A DNA stretch of 64,000 nt. It comes from Nelumbo lutea (lineage: Eukaryota > Streptophyta > Magnoliopsida > Proteales > Nelumbonaceae). The stretch covers positions 86,892,076-86,956,075 of the forward strand of contig JAKGHH010000002.1 in the NCBI GenBank assembly GCA_022828595.1. Direction: 5' to 3'. Below, piece after piece: positions 47,631 through 59,197 of the stretch; positions within the stretch are counted from its first letter, which is position 1, and each line of letters begins with the position of its first letter. A model generated the notes under the pieces. That model made no database searches. It was given only the letters and a program-made list of their open reading frames with translations, and was not told the DNA's origin. The translations under genes and the position numbers were made by a program.

Positions 47631-48522
47631 GTTCATTGATCCCACTGGAATGTCGAGCTTCAGATAGAAAACAAGCGCTTATTGGGAGGCAACCCAATGC
47701 TGATGAGTAGTTTTTCTTATTTATTTATTTTTCTGCATTTCTTTTTCGTATCATTCAAGTTTCTTTTCTAGGATGTTAATTTTGTATATTGCTGATCTGT
47801 CTGAGTGTTTATCATTCTCTCCTCCTAGTTTCTTTTGATCTTAGTAGCTAGAGGGTCAAACATAGGAGCCATTCCAGATTTCAAAATGCTCTTCCGGGAA
47901 GTTCTCTAAACCCCTTCAAATGCTTGAAGTCCCACTGCTCACATTGTTGAATTCATCCTTGCACTTTTTCTATATGAACATTGAGGGCAATGTTCATGAT
48001 AAGTGTGGGGGAGGCTATAGCTATGCACCTCAATCACCCCAATATATAAATGCATTGATAGGTTGCATAAACTAGAAACTCCCTCAAGATTATTTTTGTT
48101 TATAAGGAGAATTCCAAGAGGGAATACGATGAAGTCAAAGGAAATCCTTGTAAGTGCTAGAATTTGTTCCTGTGAATTATCCAATTTTATCACAATACAT
48201 GAGGATGAGGAAGTCAAATAGGACTTTCATCATGACTAGCACCAACTCTACTCATGTGTATAGTGTGTTTGGTTGAAATCTTAATGATCATTTGAGATAT
48301 TAGTGCACATCTGAATTGTTAATGCATGAACTTCAAAAATTTATTCAAAAAAAAGAGAGAGAGAAAAGAGAAGAAGGAAGGATAAAGTGTGAATTACTCC
48401 GCTATAATGAACTAAATAGTAAAACTAATGCTTCATGATATGAGTTTAGTTCCAACTCCGCTATTCCAAGTTGAATAGTAAAACTAGCAACTGGGAATAT
48501 GAGTATTGTTATCTGCCTCTAG
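47631..48522 (+). other. G1 3' non-coding region with two hairpins and an internal purine tract
   Basis: A hairpin ATTGGG-aggcaa-CCCAAT at 47681-47698 follows GCGCTT. A second, TGAACATTG-aggg-CAATGTTCA at 47975-47996, is followed by AAGTGTGGGGGAG at 48001-48013, which resembles the LTR-adjacent polypurine tract. The same hairpin-tract order occurs in G2. The rest is non-coding. A copia solo LTR begins at 48528. Confidence 0.85.
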
Positions 48523-48527
48523 CCTGT

Positions 48528-50294
48528 TGAAGGGATGAGAGATCCATGGTATGGACGCCCAAATCTTGTGGAATAAGGTGGGCGAATTTCAAAAAAATTT
48601 CTCTCCCTTTAACTGGGAATCGTTTTCCCTATTTAGAAAATCATATTTTCAATAATCAATCTTGAACCATAAACTGAACCAAATCTGAACAAAAATAGTA
48701 GGAGAGGATTCTACCTGATATGGAGAAATAATATCTCCCAATGAAGGTGTTCACGCCCAAAGAAGGATCCAAAGACTGCTCCCACTAAATATGGTACAAT
48801 GTAGGAGGGAGCAGAATCAGCAGTGTTCCCTCCGAGAACCCAATCCTTCGCAAAAAGTAGCAGGATGGCACGTGAGCACAACTTCCTATCAGTCCCTTCA
48901 CAAGGAACTGATGTCAAGATCGAATCTTGATTTCTCCCACTGAACTGGAGATCGAACTGGAAGGGTAGGCGGTAACAGGAAGGAGGCGGCAAGAAAGAAT
49001 TTTGCAGGGTTGCTTAATTCTTCCTTCTGTGATTTCAGCTCTAAAGAGGATGTGAATATGCGTCTTCTAAAGGCTACCGCCCCTTCCTTCTTTTGTAACC
49101 TTAAAAGATTAGCTCCTAATCCTATTAGGAGTTGCTGATCCAAATCATATTTGGATCAGACATCCCTTTAGGTGATAAGGATAAACCCTTATCTTATCTA
49201 CAGATTAGATCAGCCTTCTCCTAATCTCATTAGGAGGTTTCCATATCTGAATGGGCTCCCTAATTGGATAGGGTTAAGACTATCCTATCTGCTAATCCAT
49301 CCCAAAATTTGCCCCATATTTAACTACTTAAATTAGCCCTGTTCGAAATGGGCTTTAGGCCCATTAAGGTTATGTGCTCACTTAGCCTTCCTAACTGCTG
49401 CCCAGTTGGGCTTCCTTGTATGGCGTGGGACCCAAACATTGATCTACAAATCATCCAAATGGGTTCGGCCTAGCCTTTGTTGCAAGGCCTAGCCGAATAC
49501 ACTGTTATGGACAGTGCACCCCCTGAAACCCATCAAATGGGCTCTATGGGCCCAACACTTACCTTAAGTGGTCCCTAGGCCAAACCACCTTGTAACACGC
49601 AGGGACTGTGGGCAGATGCAAGATTATCCCATCAGGTATTATCCTCAATGGTCTTACACTTAACCTCTCAGCCCATAATGATCAAACACTGTTTTACAAG
49701 AGATGACCTCTCCCTCGACTGCAAGGAACAATGTTGTACTCTCTGTTTATATGGATCCCGGGAATTAAAACCTTTTTGCAAACATTTTGGAAACTGTAAT
49801 ATATATATATTTATACTTTTATATCTCATATAAAATATATTTTGCAAAAAAAATCTCAATGATTGAAACCGGCTACCGGCAGTCTTTGTTTCCATCAGTG
49901 AGGGTGTATCCCCGATCATTACCTTTGTCCGACAAAGGGGCTGATCATGTCACTATGATCACCCACTCAGATGAATTCTCAAACTACCCCAACATACCCA
50001 GGTTTTGACCCCCGCTAAGGATCTCACTGATTGGTACATCAAAGATAGCCCAATCCGACACCTACTGTAATATCATAATCCTACACTACATGTGCCTTAG
50101 GTCTCACCCTGGCGGCTGAGACAGGCCACCCCAACCAACTTGGTGGCACATCCGTGTTAGCCTTATCAGGATAGGTCTCCCCAGACTGACCCACTGGCTG
50201 TGAACATTCTAAACTAACACGAGTCTCATTAAGTGTTTAGTTTAAGGGTATTACACAGAAACATACCAAGGGAACATACAAAAACTGTCTAACA
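48528..50294 (-). mobile_element. Copia solo LTR 1 in G1 (minus), target duplication CCTGT
   Basis: Reads TGAAGGGATGAGAGATCC at its plus-strand start and ends CTGTCTAACA. CCTGT lies at 48523-48527 and 50295-50299. It is 1767 bp long, shows no internal copia sequence, and matches the copia C 3' LTR throughout. The matching ends prove that the family LTR ends in TTCA, which allowed the other copies to be bounded. Confidence 0.95.
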
Positions 50295-50299
50295 CCTGT

Positions 50300-50425
50300 G
50301 ACCCATGTGACACCTGAGATTCAAGGGGACAAAAACATAGTTGGAAATTCAATTTAATGCATTGAAAGGATTTGAGACCAAGCTCAAGGTGATGGTTTGT
50401 TATGGCAGTCAAGGAGCTATTATAC
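50300..50425. other. Short G1 segment between two solo LTRs
   Basis: About 125 bp of non-coding gypsy-internal DNA that separates the two copia insertions, showing that they are independent events. Nothing else is recognised. Confidence 0.6.
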
Positions 50426-52280
50426 TGAAAGGGATGGTAGAATCCATCTGATGGACGCCAAAATAGTTGTGGAATGGGTGCGCGAATTTCAAAAATTTTC
50501 TACCTACCTTTCAACTGGGAATCGCATTCCCTAATTTTAGAGTCAAGATTCAAGTATCCTACTTGAACCAGAACCGAACCAGATCTGAACCAAAAGTGAA
50601 GGGGGTAATTATACCTAATCTAGAGAAAGATTTTTCCCAAATTTGGTGTTCATGCCCAAAGAAGGAACCAAGATATGCTCCTGCTGAAGATGACACAGCA
50701 ATTGTGGAACAGAACCAGCAGGGTGTGTCCTACACACTGAATCCTTCACAAGAATCCTTTGGATGACAATGAGCACCAAACCGAATCAGCCTTTCAACAA
50801 AGACTGATATCAAGAACTATTCTTGATCTTTCCCTGACAGAGAAAGAGAACTGTGACAGATGGATGGTGGCTACAACTGGAGGAAGCTAGAGAAATAGAT
50901 GGCGAACAACTTTTCTTTTTTCTAGGGTTTTTGAGATCCTATCTCACAAAACTACATAGTATGTTTTGTCTCCCTAGGGTTCAAATTCATGTAATTCAAT
51001 TAGGGTTTCCTCCAGATGCTTCATGATTAAGAAAGGATTTCCTAATCATATCAGGAGTTGCCCCCTTATCCAAATTAGTATTTGGATTAGGACTCTTCTT
51101 AATCCTATCTGCAGATTAGATAAGCTTTTGGGCCTATCCTAATCGCAGATTCGCCCCTTATTAATGACAAATCAAATCAGCCCAAATCGAAATGGGCTTT
51201 AGGCCCATTAAGGTTATGTGCTCAAAAGTCTTCCTAACTGCTGCCCAGTTGGGCTTCTTTGTATGGCGTGAGACCCAAGCATTGATCCACACACCAGCCA
51301 CATGGGTTCGGCCCAGTCTTTGTTACAAGGTCTGGTTGAATTCACTGGAGAGCTCAATAAACCCCTTGAGCCCATCATATGGACCCTATGGGCCCAACAC
51401 TTACACTAAGTGGTCTCTGGGCCAAGCCATCTTATAAAAACCCAGGGACTACGAGTAGGTGCAAGATTATCCCATCAGGTGTTTTCCCAAATGGCCTTAC
51501 ACTTGACCTCTCATTCCATAATGATCAAGCACTTCCCGACAAGAGATGACCTCTCCCTCGGCTACAAGGAACAGTGCTACACTCTCTACTTACATGGATC
51601 TCGGGAATCAAAACCATTTGCAAACATTTTGAAACCATACTTAAATATATCACATATATAAATTTTGCAAAACAAATTTCCAACGATTGAAATCAACTGC
51701 CGGCAATTTGGCTTCCATCAGAGAGAGTGCATCCCTGATCATTACCTTTGTCCGTCAAAGGGGCTGATCCCGTCACTATGATCACCCACTCATATGAATT
51801 CTCAGACTGTCCCAACATACCCAGGTTTTGACCCCCACTAAGGATCTCACTGATTGGCATATCAAAGATAGCCCAATCCGACACCTAGTGTAGTACCATA
51901 ATCGGGTCTAGGGGTTAGGTGTAACTTTCCAGTTTTGCCCATCAATCTCCAAGGTCCAGAGCAATATTGGAAATCTGGTCCGGTTCAAGGGTTCAATTAA
52001 TCCTACACTGCATGTGCCTCGGCTCTTACCCTGGCGGCTGAGACAAGCCACCCCAACACTTGGCAACATACTAGTGTCAACTTTGGCAGGATAAATCTCC
52101 CCAGACTTATCCAATGGCCGTGAACATTTAAAACTAACACAAGTTTCTATAAGTGTCTAGTTTTAGGGTCTTACATAGAAGTATACCACACAACATGAAT
52201 CAAACATGTACTTCATTTATTAAATATCAAAAGTACATCAAAACTTATTGAAGCTAAGGGCATACAAAAACTATCCAACA
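50426..52280 (-). mobile_element. Copia solo LTR 2 in G1 (minus), target duplication TATAC
   Basis: Starts TGAAAGGGATGG and ends CTATCCAACA on the plus strand, with TATAC at 50421-50425 and 52281-52285. It is 1855 bp long, in the same orientation as solo LTR 1, and about 130 bp away from it. Its target duplication differs, so it is not a duplicate of the first. Confidence 0.95.
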
Positions 52281-52285
52281 TATAC

Positions 52286-52527
52286 ATATTGAACAAAATT
52301 GAGTGCGGGAGCATGAAGAATCTCATGTTCTTCCTTCCTTTATTCTCATGTATGTGGTAAGCGTGGCCAATCATGGGGATGAGTCAGAATGTTTATACAG
52401 GTATCCTGACCACTTAATGCATTCTCATCCCAAAATTCATTTGGTAGATGGTAATAATCTAGGGAATAATCAGTTTATGGGTAATATCTTGCTTGAGGAT
52501 AAGCAAAAGCTTAAGTGTGGGGGAATT
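52286..52527 (+). other. G1 3' end of the internal region and polypurine tract
   Basis: Remaining non-coding gypsy DNA, ending in the polypurine tract TAAGTGTGGGGGAATT (52512-52527), which primes plus-strand synthesis in this class and touches the 3' LTR. Confidence 0.85.
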
Positions 52528-53823
52528 TGATGTGTGCGCATGCTACACATCATTTTTATTGTTGTATACATGTTTTTAATGATGATTTGCAATGGTTTTT
52601 ACCCTATTTGAGCATAATTTCAGAAAACTAGGAGTTTGGGACAATCTAGGGTGAAGACATGTTGATATGGCGAAAAGGTAAGCACTTCAGTCCATCGAGA
52701 AGAAAAGCCTGGCTGAAACCCCAAGGGAAGCCCACAAAGGAAAGAGGCCCAACTGCAGCCCAGACAAAACCCTATGGGAGAACAGCAGTTCGACCCGTTA
52801 AGTTTTTCCCAACAACAGTTCGGCCCACTAAAAACAGTAGCCCAACCGCAGCCCTAAGGGAGGCTCCAAAAAGGCGGCTGACTTTAGAGAAGGAAAGAAA
52901 GGTAGAAAGGAAGAGTATAAAAGGAAAAGAAAAAGAGGAAATTAGGGTTTGGACCCCTGAAGACAAAAATCAAGAAGAAGAAGTGCTAGAGGAGTAGATG
53001 ATTGCTGAACGCGAACTGAAGAGAAGATTGAAGGTTGATGCAAAAATCTTAGGTCGTCTTCTTCTTTGATTTTGCAAATTCGGTTAGGGTTTATTGATTT
53101 TTCTTTATTGAATCTTTCTTCTCTTCTTTCTATTATGCGAACCATGATGGGTTTCAAATCTGATATGTAATTAATATTTTAAACAGATCCGATTGATTGT
53201 GATTTATTCTTGGGATTTCTTTATTAGGGTTTTTGATTAATAGAATAATCTTGGTCGAATTGTTTTTGTTTCTTGGATTGCTTGATTTCTTAAGAAAGAT
53301 TTAGGTAATTAGATCAACTAATCAAGAAAACAGATTGAATGCATCTTAGAGATAATTTGCATGATTCGTTGGCATTCATTCAACTAGAATAAATTTATGT
53401 CAGCTCCTTGTTCTTAATGCATCTATGGAAATTAAATTACTGATATAGATATAAGAGTTATTGCTCATAGATAGAGTGGGCTGTGCTCGAGAGATGCTAC
53501 TCATACAATTAGGGTTTTGCCAACCCAAGATTGAATTCATTTCGGTTGGGCTGCTTAATTATTTCATTGTTAAACTAGTTCTGCTAGTTTCTTGCATGCA
53601 ATAATTCTTCTCATCATTAAAGGTGGTCTGATCTGAAACTGCTTAGGGTTGTTTGCTAATTAGGAGTTAGGGTTTTCTTTGTTTAATATTTCGATTTATC
53701 AGATAACAAGATGTTGATTCAGTACTAGTAGTTGTTGGATCAATCCTCGTGGGGATGATACTCTACTCATCATTATATTACTTGATCGGCTAGTGCACTT
53801 GCTAGTGTCTTCTAAGTACATTA
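52528..53823 (+). repeat. G1 3' LTR (1296 bp)
   Basis: Begins with the 8-bp inverted repeat TGATGTGT-gcgcatgct-ACACATCA (52528-52552). TATA box at 52916-52923. Ends TAAGTACATTA at 53823, a C-to-T change from the CATCA end of the 5' LTR. The in-LTR open frame is at 52659-52997. Confidence 0.93.
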
Positions 53824-54660
53824 GAATGATGTAGGAATGTTGACTACGGTGAAAGTGTGGCTTTCACAGCAATTCTCTATGAAAATTATTGGAGAAGCCT
53901 CCTATATACTGGGTTTTCAACTCTATAGAGATAGATCAAAGAGGATAATAGGATTATCCCAGTCTACTTAAATTGACAAAATAGTCAAGAGATACAACAT
54001 GGAGAACTCCAAGAAAGGAAATGTTCATTTCAGGCATGGAGTCACTCTCTCTAGGGATATGCCTCCCAAGAATCACGAAGAGATTGAGGGCATGAAAGAG
54101 GTTCCCTATGCCTCAGCCGTAAGGAGCATCATGTATGCCATGCTGTGCACTCGTCCTAACATTTCTCAGGCAGTGAGTGTGGTAAGTAGATAGCACTCTA
54201 ACCCAAAGCAGGAGCATTGGACCACTGTGAAAAATATACTAAAATACATTCAAAAGGAGAAAAGAGTTTTGTCTAGTATTCGACGGTAGTTCACTACTTA
54301 TCCAGAGGTATACTGATGCTGATTTCTAGTCAGATCTAGATGATTGAAAGTCTACATCTGGTTATATCTTCACGATAGGATCGTGTGTTGTTAGCTGGAA
54401 GCGCAGCAAACAGGGGTCCTGAGTAGTAAGAATAATAGTCCACAACCCAAGCCAAACACATTGCCATAAGTGAGGCTACCTAATGAATGAAGATTTTCAT
54501 TTTGAAATTTGGAATTCTACACATCACCCATTCGACTGTTGTGTGACAATACTAAATCTATGGGAGATTGATGTTAAAAGGTAGCATCAACAGAGAATGT
54601 GGCAGACCCATTGACTAAGCCACTCACACAGAAAGTGTTTTAGAAACACACAGAATGTTT
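53824..54660 (+). pseudogene. Copia body E, 3' part: end of reverse transcriptase and RNase H
   Basis: Continues copia E after G1, starting with the copied GAATG and NDVGMLTTVKVWLSQQFSM. Reverse transcriptase and its connection region extend to about 54190 (EVPYASAVRSIMYAMLCTRP), then a degraded RNase H with an insertion near 54420, a deletion near 54545, and the remains of the LTKPLT end near 54620. Stops and shifts are frequent. Confidence 0.9.
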
Positions 54661-54707
54661 GGGACTCTGGCTTTTATACCAGATTGGACCTAAGTGCAAG
54701 TGGGAGA

Positions 54708-56137
54708 TGTTAGACAGTGTATGCCCTTAGATCTAATCAGAATGATGTACATTATGACATTTAATGTAAATGAATAAAGTACATATTTGATTCATGTTAT
54801 TATGGTGTGTTTTTGGGTAATACCCTTAAACAGGACGCATATAAGACTCGTGTTTGACATTTGCAAAAGGTTTTAATTCCCGTGATCCATGTGAGTAGAG
54901 AGTGCAGCATTGTTCCTTGCAGCCGAGGGAGAGGTCCTCTCTTGTCGGGCAATGTTTGATCATTATGGGCCGAGAGGTTAAGTGTAAGACCATTGAGGGT
55001 AATATCTGATGGGCTAATCTTGCATCTGCTCATAGTCCCTGGGTGTTTCAAGGCAGCTTGGCCCAGGGACCACTTAGGGTAAGTGTTGGGCCCGTAAAAC
55101 ACATATGATGGGTTTCAGGGGGTGCACTGTCCATAACAGTGTATTCGGCTAGGCCTTGTAACAAAGGCTGGGCTGAACCCATGTGGCTGATGTGTAGATC
55201 AATGTTTGGGTCCCATGCCATACAAGGAAGCCCAATTGGGCAGTAGTTTGGAAGGCTAAGTAAACACATAACCTTATTGGGCCTAAAGCCCATTTCAAAC
55301 TAGGCTGATTTGATCAGTTAAATGAGGGGCGAATTCTGAGACTAGATTAGCATATAGAATTGGGTCTTAACCCTATCATTCAGAGAGTCCAGATCTGAAT
55401 GTGATTCAGATTTGGAAACCTCCTAATAGGATTAGGAGGAGGCTGATCTAATCTGCAGATAAGATAAGGATTTACCCTTATCACTTAAAGGGAATTCTGA
55501 TCCAAATATGATTTGGATCAGCATCTCCTAATGGGATTAGGAGCTGATCCCTTTAAGGTTATAAAAGGAGGAGGGGGCAGCAGCCTTTTGACACACTACA
55601 CTCCACTTCCTATCTTCAGTGCTGAAATCATAAAAGAGAGAATTCAGCTTCACTATGCAATATCTCTCTTGTCGCCTCCTTCCTGCCGCCGCCATATCTG
55701 CCAGTTCGACCTCCTGCTCTTAGTGGGAGTGATCAAGATCAGATCTTGATATCAGTTCTTTGTGAAAGGTCTGATTGGAAGTAGTGCTCATGTGCCATCC
55801 AGCTGATTCTTGTGAAGGATCTGGTTCTTTTGAAGAATGTTGTTGATTCTGCTCCATCCTACACTGCACCATCTATAGTGGGAGCAGTCTTTGGTTCCTT
55901 CCTTGGGCATGAACACCTCCATTAGGAGATATTGTTTCTCCATATCAGGTATGTCCCTCTCCTACTATTTTTTTTCAGATCTGGTTCGGTACTTGGTTCA
56001 TGATTGATCCTTGAAAAATATGATTTTTCTAAATTAGGGAATACGATTTCTAGTAAGATGGAGAGAAGTTTTTTGAAATTCGCCCATTCCATTATGCAAG
56101 ATTCAGGTGTCCATACGATGGATCTCTCATCCCTTCA
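54708..56137 (+). mobile_element. Copia E 3' LTR, internally deleted
   Basis: Follows the polypurine tract AAGTGCAAGTGGGAGA (54692-54707) and starts TGTTAGACAGTGTATGCCC. It ends CCCTTCA at 56137. Near 54855 about 600 bp of LTR is missing, since the text jumps from the 'gactcgtgtt' block to the 'ttttaattcccgtgatcca' block. TATAAAAG lies at 55560-55567. The partner 5' LTR is lost, so no target duplication can be tested. Confidence 0.92.
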
Positions 56138-56174
56138 ATAGGAGCATAGGGCATACCCTCAGAGGACAACATAA

Positions 56175-56692
56175 ATGATCTGACTGACTGTTGAATTCCA
56201 TAGAGAGACAACAAAGTTTGATTGCACTGTCTCCTTCTCTCCTGCTCTTGCTGCCATACCAATTCAATCTCCACCTGTGGGAGCAATCAAGAAGAGTTAT
56301 TGATATTACCCTTTGGCATAAAAGGTAATCTGAAGTCGTGCTCACTAACCCTCCATCAGATTCTTGCTGAAGAATTCAGTTCTTACTGAATAACCATCAT
56401 GCTGGTTCTGCTTCATCATGCACCGTGTCATCTTCGGTGGAAGTTGTCTTTGGATCTTTCCTTGGGTGTGAATACATCCATTAGTGGTTATTACTACTTT
56501 GTATCAGGTATATCCCTCCACTCACTTTTTGGTTTCAGATCTGGTTTGGTTTAGGTTCAAGATTGATCCTTGAAAATGCAGTTCTATAAAATAGGGAATG
56601 TGATTCCCATATGGGAGAGAGAAATTTTTGAAATTTCGCCCAACCTCCTTGCAGGGTTCGGCCATCCATATGATGAATCTCTCATCCCTTCA
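56175..56692 (+). mobile_element. Copia-family LTR fragment, 3' end only
   Basis: Matches the last 500 or so bases of the copia LTR, from 'gggagcaatcaagaag' through 'cagggttcggccatccatat' to CATCCCTTCA at 56692. It begins about 40 bp after the copia E LTR ends and is a more diverged subfamily copy. The start is approximate. Confidence 0.8.
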
Positions 56693-59197
56693 TAAACCGC
56701 CCAATGATAACATCCTTGTCATTCAACACCCCCTCTCTCATCTTCCAACATCCACTGAACATAATGCGCTATTGGGCATGGTACTGTCACCACACTTAAA
56801 AAATTGAAGTTCATAAACTCAACATAGACTTGCCCGTTAACAGAAAGGGGATCACCTACAACACAATTTTTGTTCAATACTACAAACTCACGTAAAGGAC
56901 CACCTGGCCCATAGGGGGGGGGCGGCTGCCCATACAAATAAATGACATGTTAGTGTCTTTTGATAATTCCCTTCCTACCAATGGCCAGGGGTGCTGAAGC
57001 ACATAGATGAGGCTCAGATTGCCCATTGACCAAAAGGAAATCATCAAAAGACAGGGGGCAAAACCATGGAATGTAGAAAAACCCATTGAAGATCAGATAC
57101 TGAATGTATGCCTATGATCACGAATGCACAAAATGCACGACCATCCAAGTAATTGACTCCCAGCCCATTAACAAGAAGGAAGGGCTGACAAAACCCAAAA
57201 TTAAGCTTATATCATCCATGCAAAATCATAAAATAGGGTAAATTTTGAGACCCAACGCACACAAACGAATCCATTGCAAGACCTAAAAACAAATATGAAT
57301 GCAAAGTGCTTATCGATAAACTCCTACTCATCGATAAGTAGGGGGCTAATGTAGGTATATAGTGCTCACTCAGTCCCTCAGAGCACAGTAAGCACTGCAT
57401 TGATACCACATGGACGCTTATGATCAGTCTGCAGTCAACCATCCCTCTGCGATGAACCCATAACACATTGTAGGCCTACGATGAACCTACAACGTGCATC
57501 ATAGGATTGCAATAAACTCGCGGTTCATCTCACGCTCGCGATGAGCTCATTCTTAGCATAAGCCAATGCAAACCCGAGTTGAACCTGCGATGAGGTTCAT
57601 ACACACTCAGTAATTCAAATGTCACAACAAAAAAAGGTCAAACCCATACAAAATCAACCTATAAGCATCTAGCAAATAACAAATTTGAAATCCATAAAAA
57701 TAATAAAAAACTTAACAAGCTTCATCCCATAGTAAAACATATCAAATCCTTCAAATCATCAATCTCCAATGCGTGCATTCATAAAAAATCAAACATCAAC
57801 TAAGGCTTGCTACTTTTAGGATGGTACCACTATGCTTTGTCATGTTTGTTTGATAGTTACAATTGCCTTCCAAGGCTTGAATTGGTACAACGCCTTCCAA
57901 GAAAATGTTTTGCACTACATTAACTTCAACCTTGACTGAAATTCTAGCAATGAAATCTCCTCCTACAATCTCTTGGCCCTCACAAAAATCTTTGTTTGCT
58001 TCTTTTCCTTTGTTGTTTGGAAACCTGCTACCTCAACGAAGAGGGGCAGTTGTTAGGACCCAATTTTTTATCAGTCCCTTCACCAAACCTCTTTGTACCC
58101 TCTTAAACCTCAAAAACATGGAAACACAACCATGTTAACTTGACAATTTCCAAAGCCCAAAATACACTCTTTTGACATAATCCACAAGATGAATAAGAAC
58201 CTTGAAATCAACATCAATGTCCTATATGACATCACCCCCAAACTTAGAAAACTATAACTTAGTTACGCATCAGCTTTCATGACTAAACTACAAAGATCCA
58301 CTGTTCATCTCGCCTTCTTTTCTAACAACCTTGATCTATGCGATACTCAAACTCCAACTCTTCAAAATCAAATCCAACACATCCATCACCTCAAGATCAC
58401 TAGGAAGCAATCAACTAGGAAATCTCAACACAAATTTACAATGATTAACCACAAAAACACTATCATCCCATTTTGATTGCCCTAAATGATTGCTAAGGTC
58501 GACCATATCTTTCTCAAATCATAGTTATCTGCTTGACTCCTTGCCCTAATTCATGCCTACCTACCAAATTATAGCTCAAAATTCCCCTATTTGACCCCCA
58601 TCAAGCCTATATCCTATTTCAGCAAATCTCATTAATTAGAACTTACCATCCATCATCCTAACTTCATATGACCAATCAGACCTTACCACTATGTTTGGAG
58701 GCTCAAAAAATCCCAGCATGTCAAATTTCATGACCAAACACCTCTATTTGAATATTGAGAAAATAAGATTCCATTTTGGGCCCTATCATTGATTAAAAAA
58801 TCATAAGCTAAGACCATGATCTGAACTAAATCATCCAATCTACACCTCTGATCAAAGATCTATCACTTTTATTATATTTATATCCTAATCCATCACCAAT
58901 CTACACATTTTCTCAAATAGATCTCAATCATCCTGACCCTATTTGACCAATCAGACATCACTGCTATGTTCAAAGACCCAGAAAACCCTAGCAGATCAAA
59001 TTCCATATCCTAATTCATTTGTTTGACCGTTAAACTAGAAAGATATCATTTTGATATGTTAAATTGAATTGCCACATCAGCAGTCCCAACCTAGGACCTC
59101 AAAAGGGTAGGGACTGATGCCAACCCCTTACCTGACCCATTAAAACACATGGACTAATGAAATTGAGCCTAATAGACTCAAAAAGCACTAAAACCCC
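56693..59197. other. Unidentified DNA, 2.5 kb
   Basis: No recognisable domain on either strand. A perfect inverted repeat, CTTATCGAT (57309-57317) and ATCGATAAG (57330-57338), is followed at once by a purine tract 'gtaggggg' and TGTAGGTATATAG, which could be a polypurine tract and LTR start, but no partner LTR was found. Around 57440-57605 the word 'CGATGA' recurs several times in a CpG-richer block. An 80-bp segment is duplicated at 58653-58735 and 58928-59010. The minus-strand open frame at 56719-56937 is proline-rich at its start and has no family match that I know. Confidence 0.5.
58653..59010 (+). repeat. Diverged direct duplication of about 80 bp, 275 bp apart
   Basis: Segments 58653-58735 and 58928-59010 share 'gaccaatcaga', 'ctatgtt', 'agaaaaccctagcagatcaa' (second copy; similar in the first) and 'aattccat' at matching spacing. 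They look like two units of an old repeat with period about 275 bp. Confidence 0.6.

Larger units (their letters stand above)
44087..53823 (+). mobile_element. Ty3-gypsy (Athila/Tat-like) element G1, target duplication GAATG
   Basis: LTRs at 44087-45321 and 52528-53823 begin TGATGTGTG and end ..CATCA and ..CATTA. GAATG flanks the element at 44082-44086 and 53824-53828. Removing it with one GAATG rejoins the copia E reverse transcriptase in frame with sister copies. Inside are a primer site, gag-protease, a remnant of the integrase C-terminus, conserved hairpins, two copia solo LTRs and a polypurine tract. Reverse transcriptase, RNase H and most of integrase are deleted, so the element is non-autonomous. 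Confidence 0.95.

Noticed and set aside
56719..56937. Proline-rich minus-strand frame as a possible gene exon
   Set aside because: No intron-exon support or recognisable family; the surrounding DNA is repeat-flanked.
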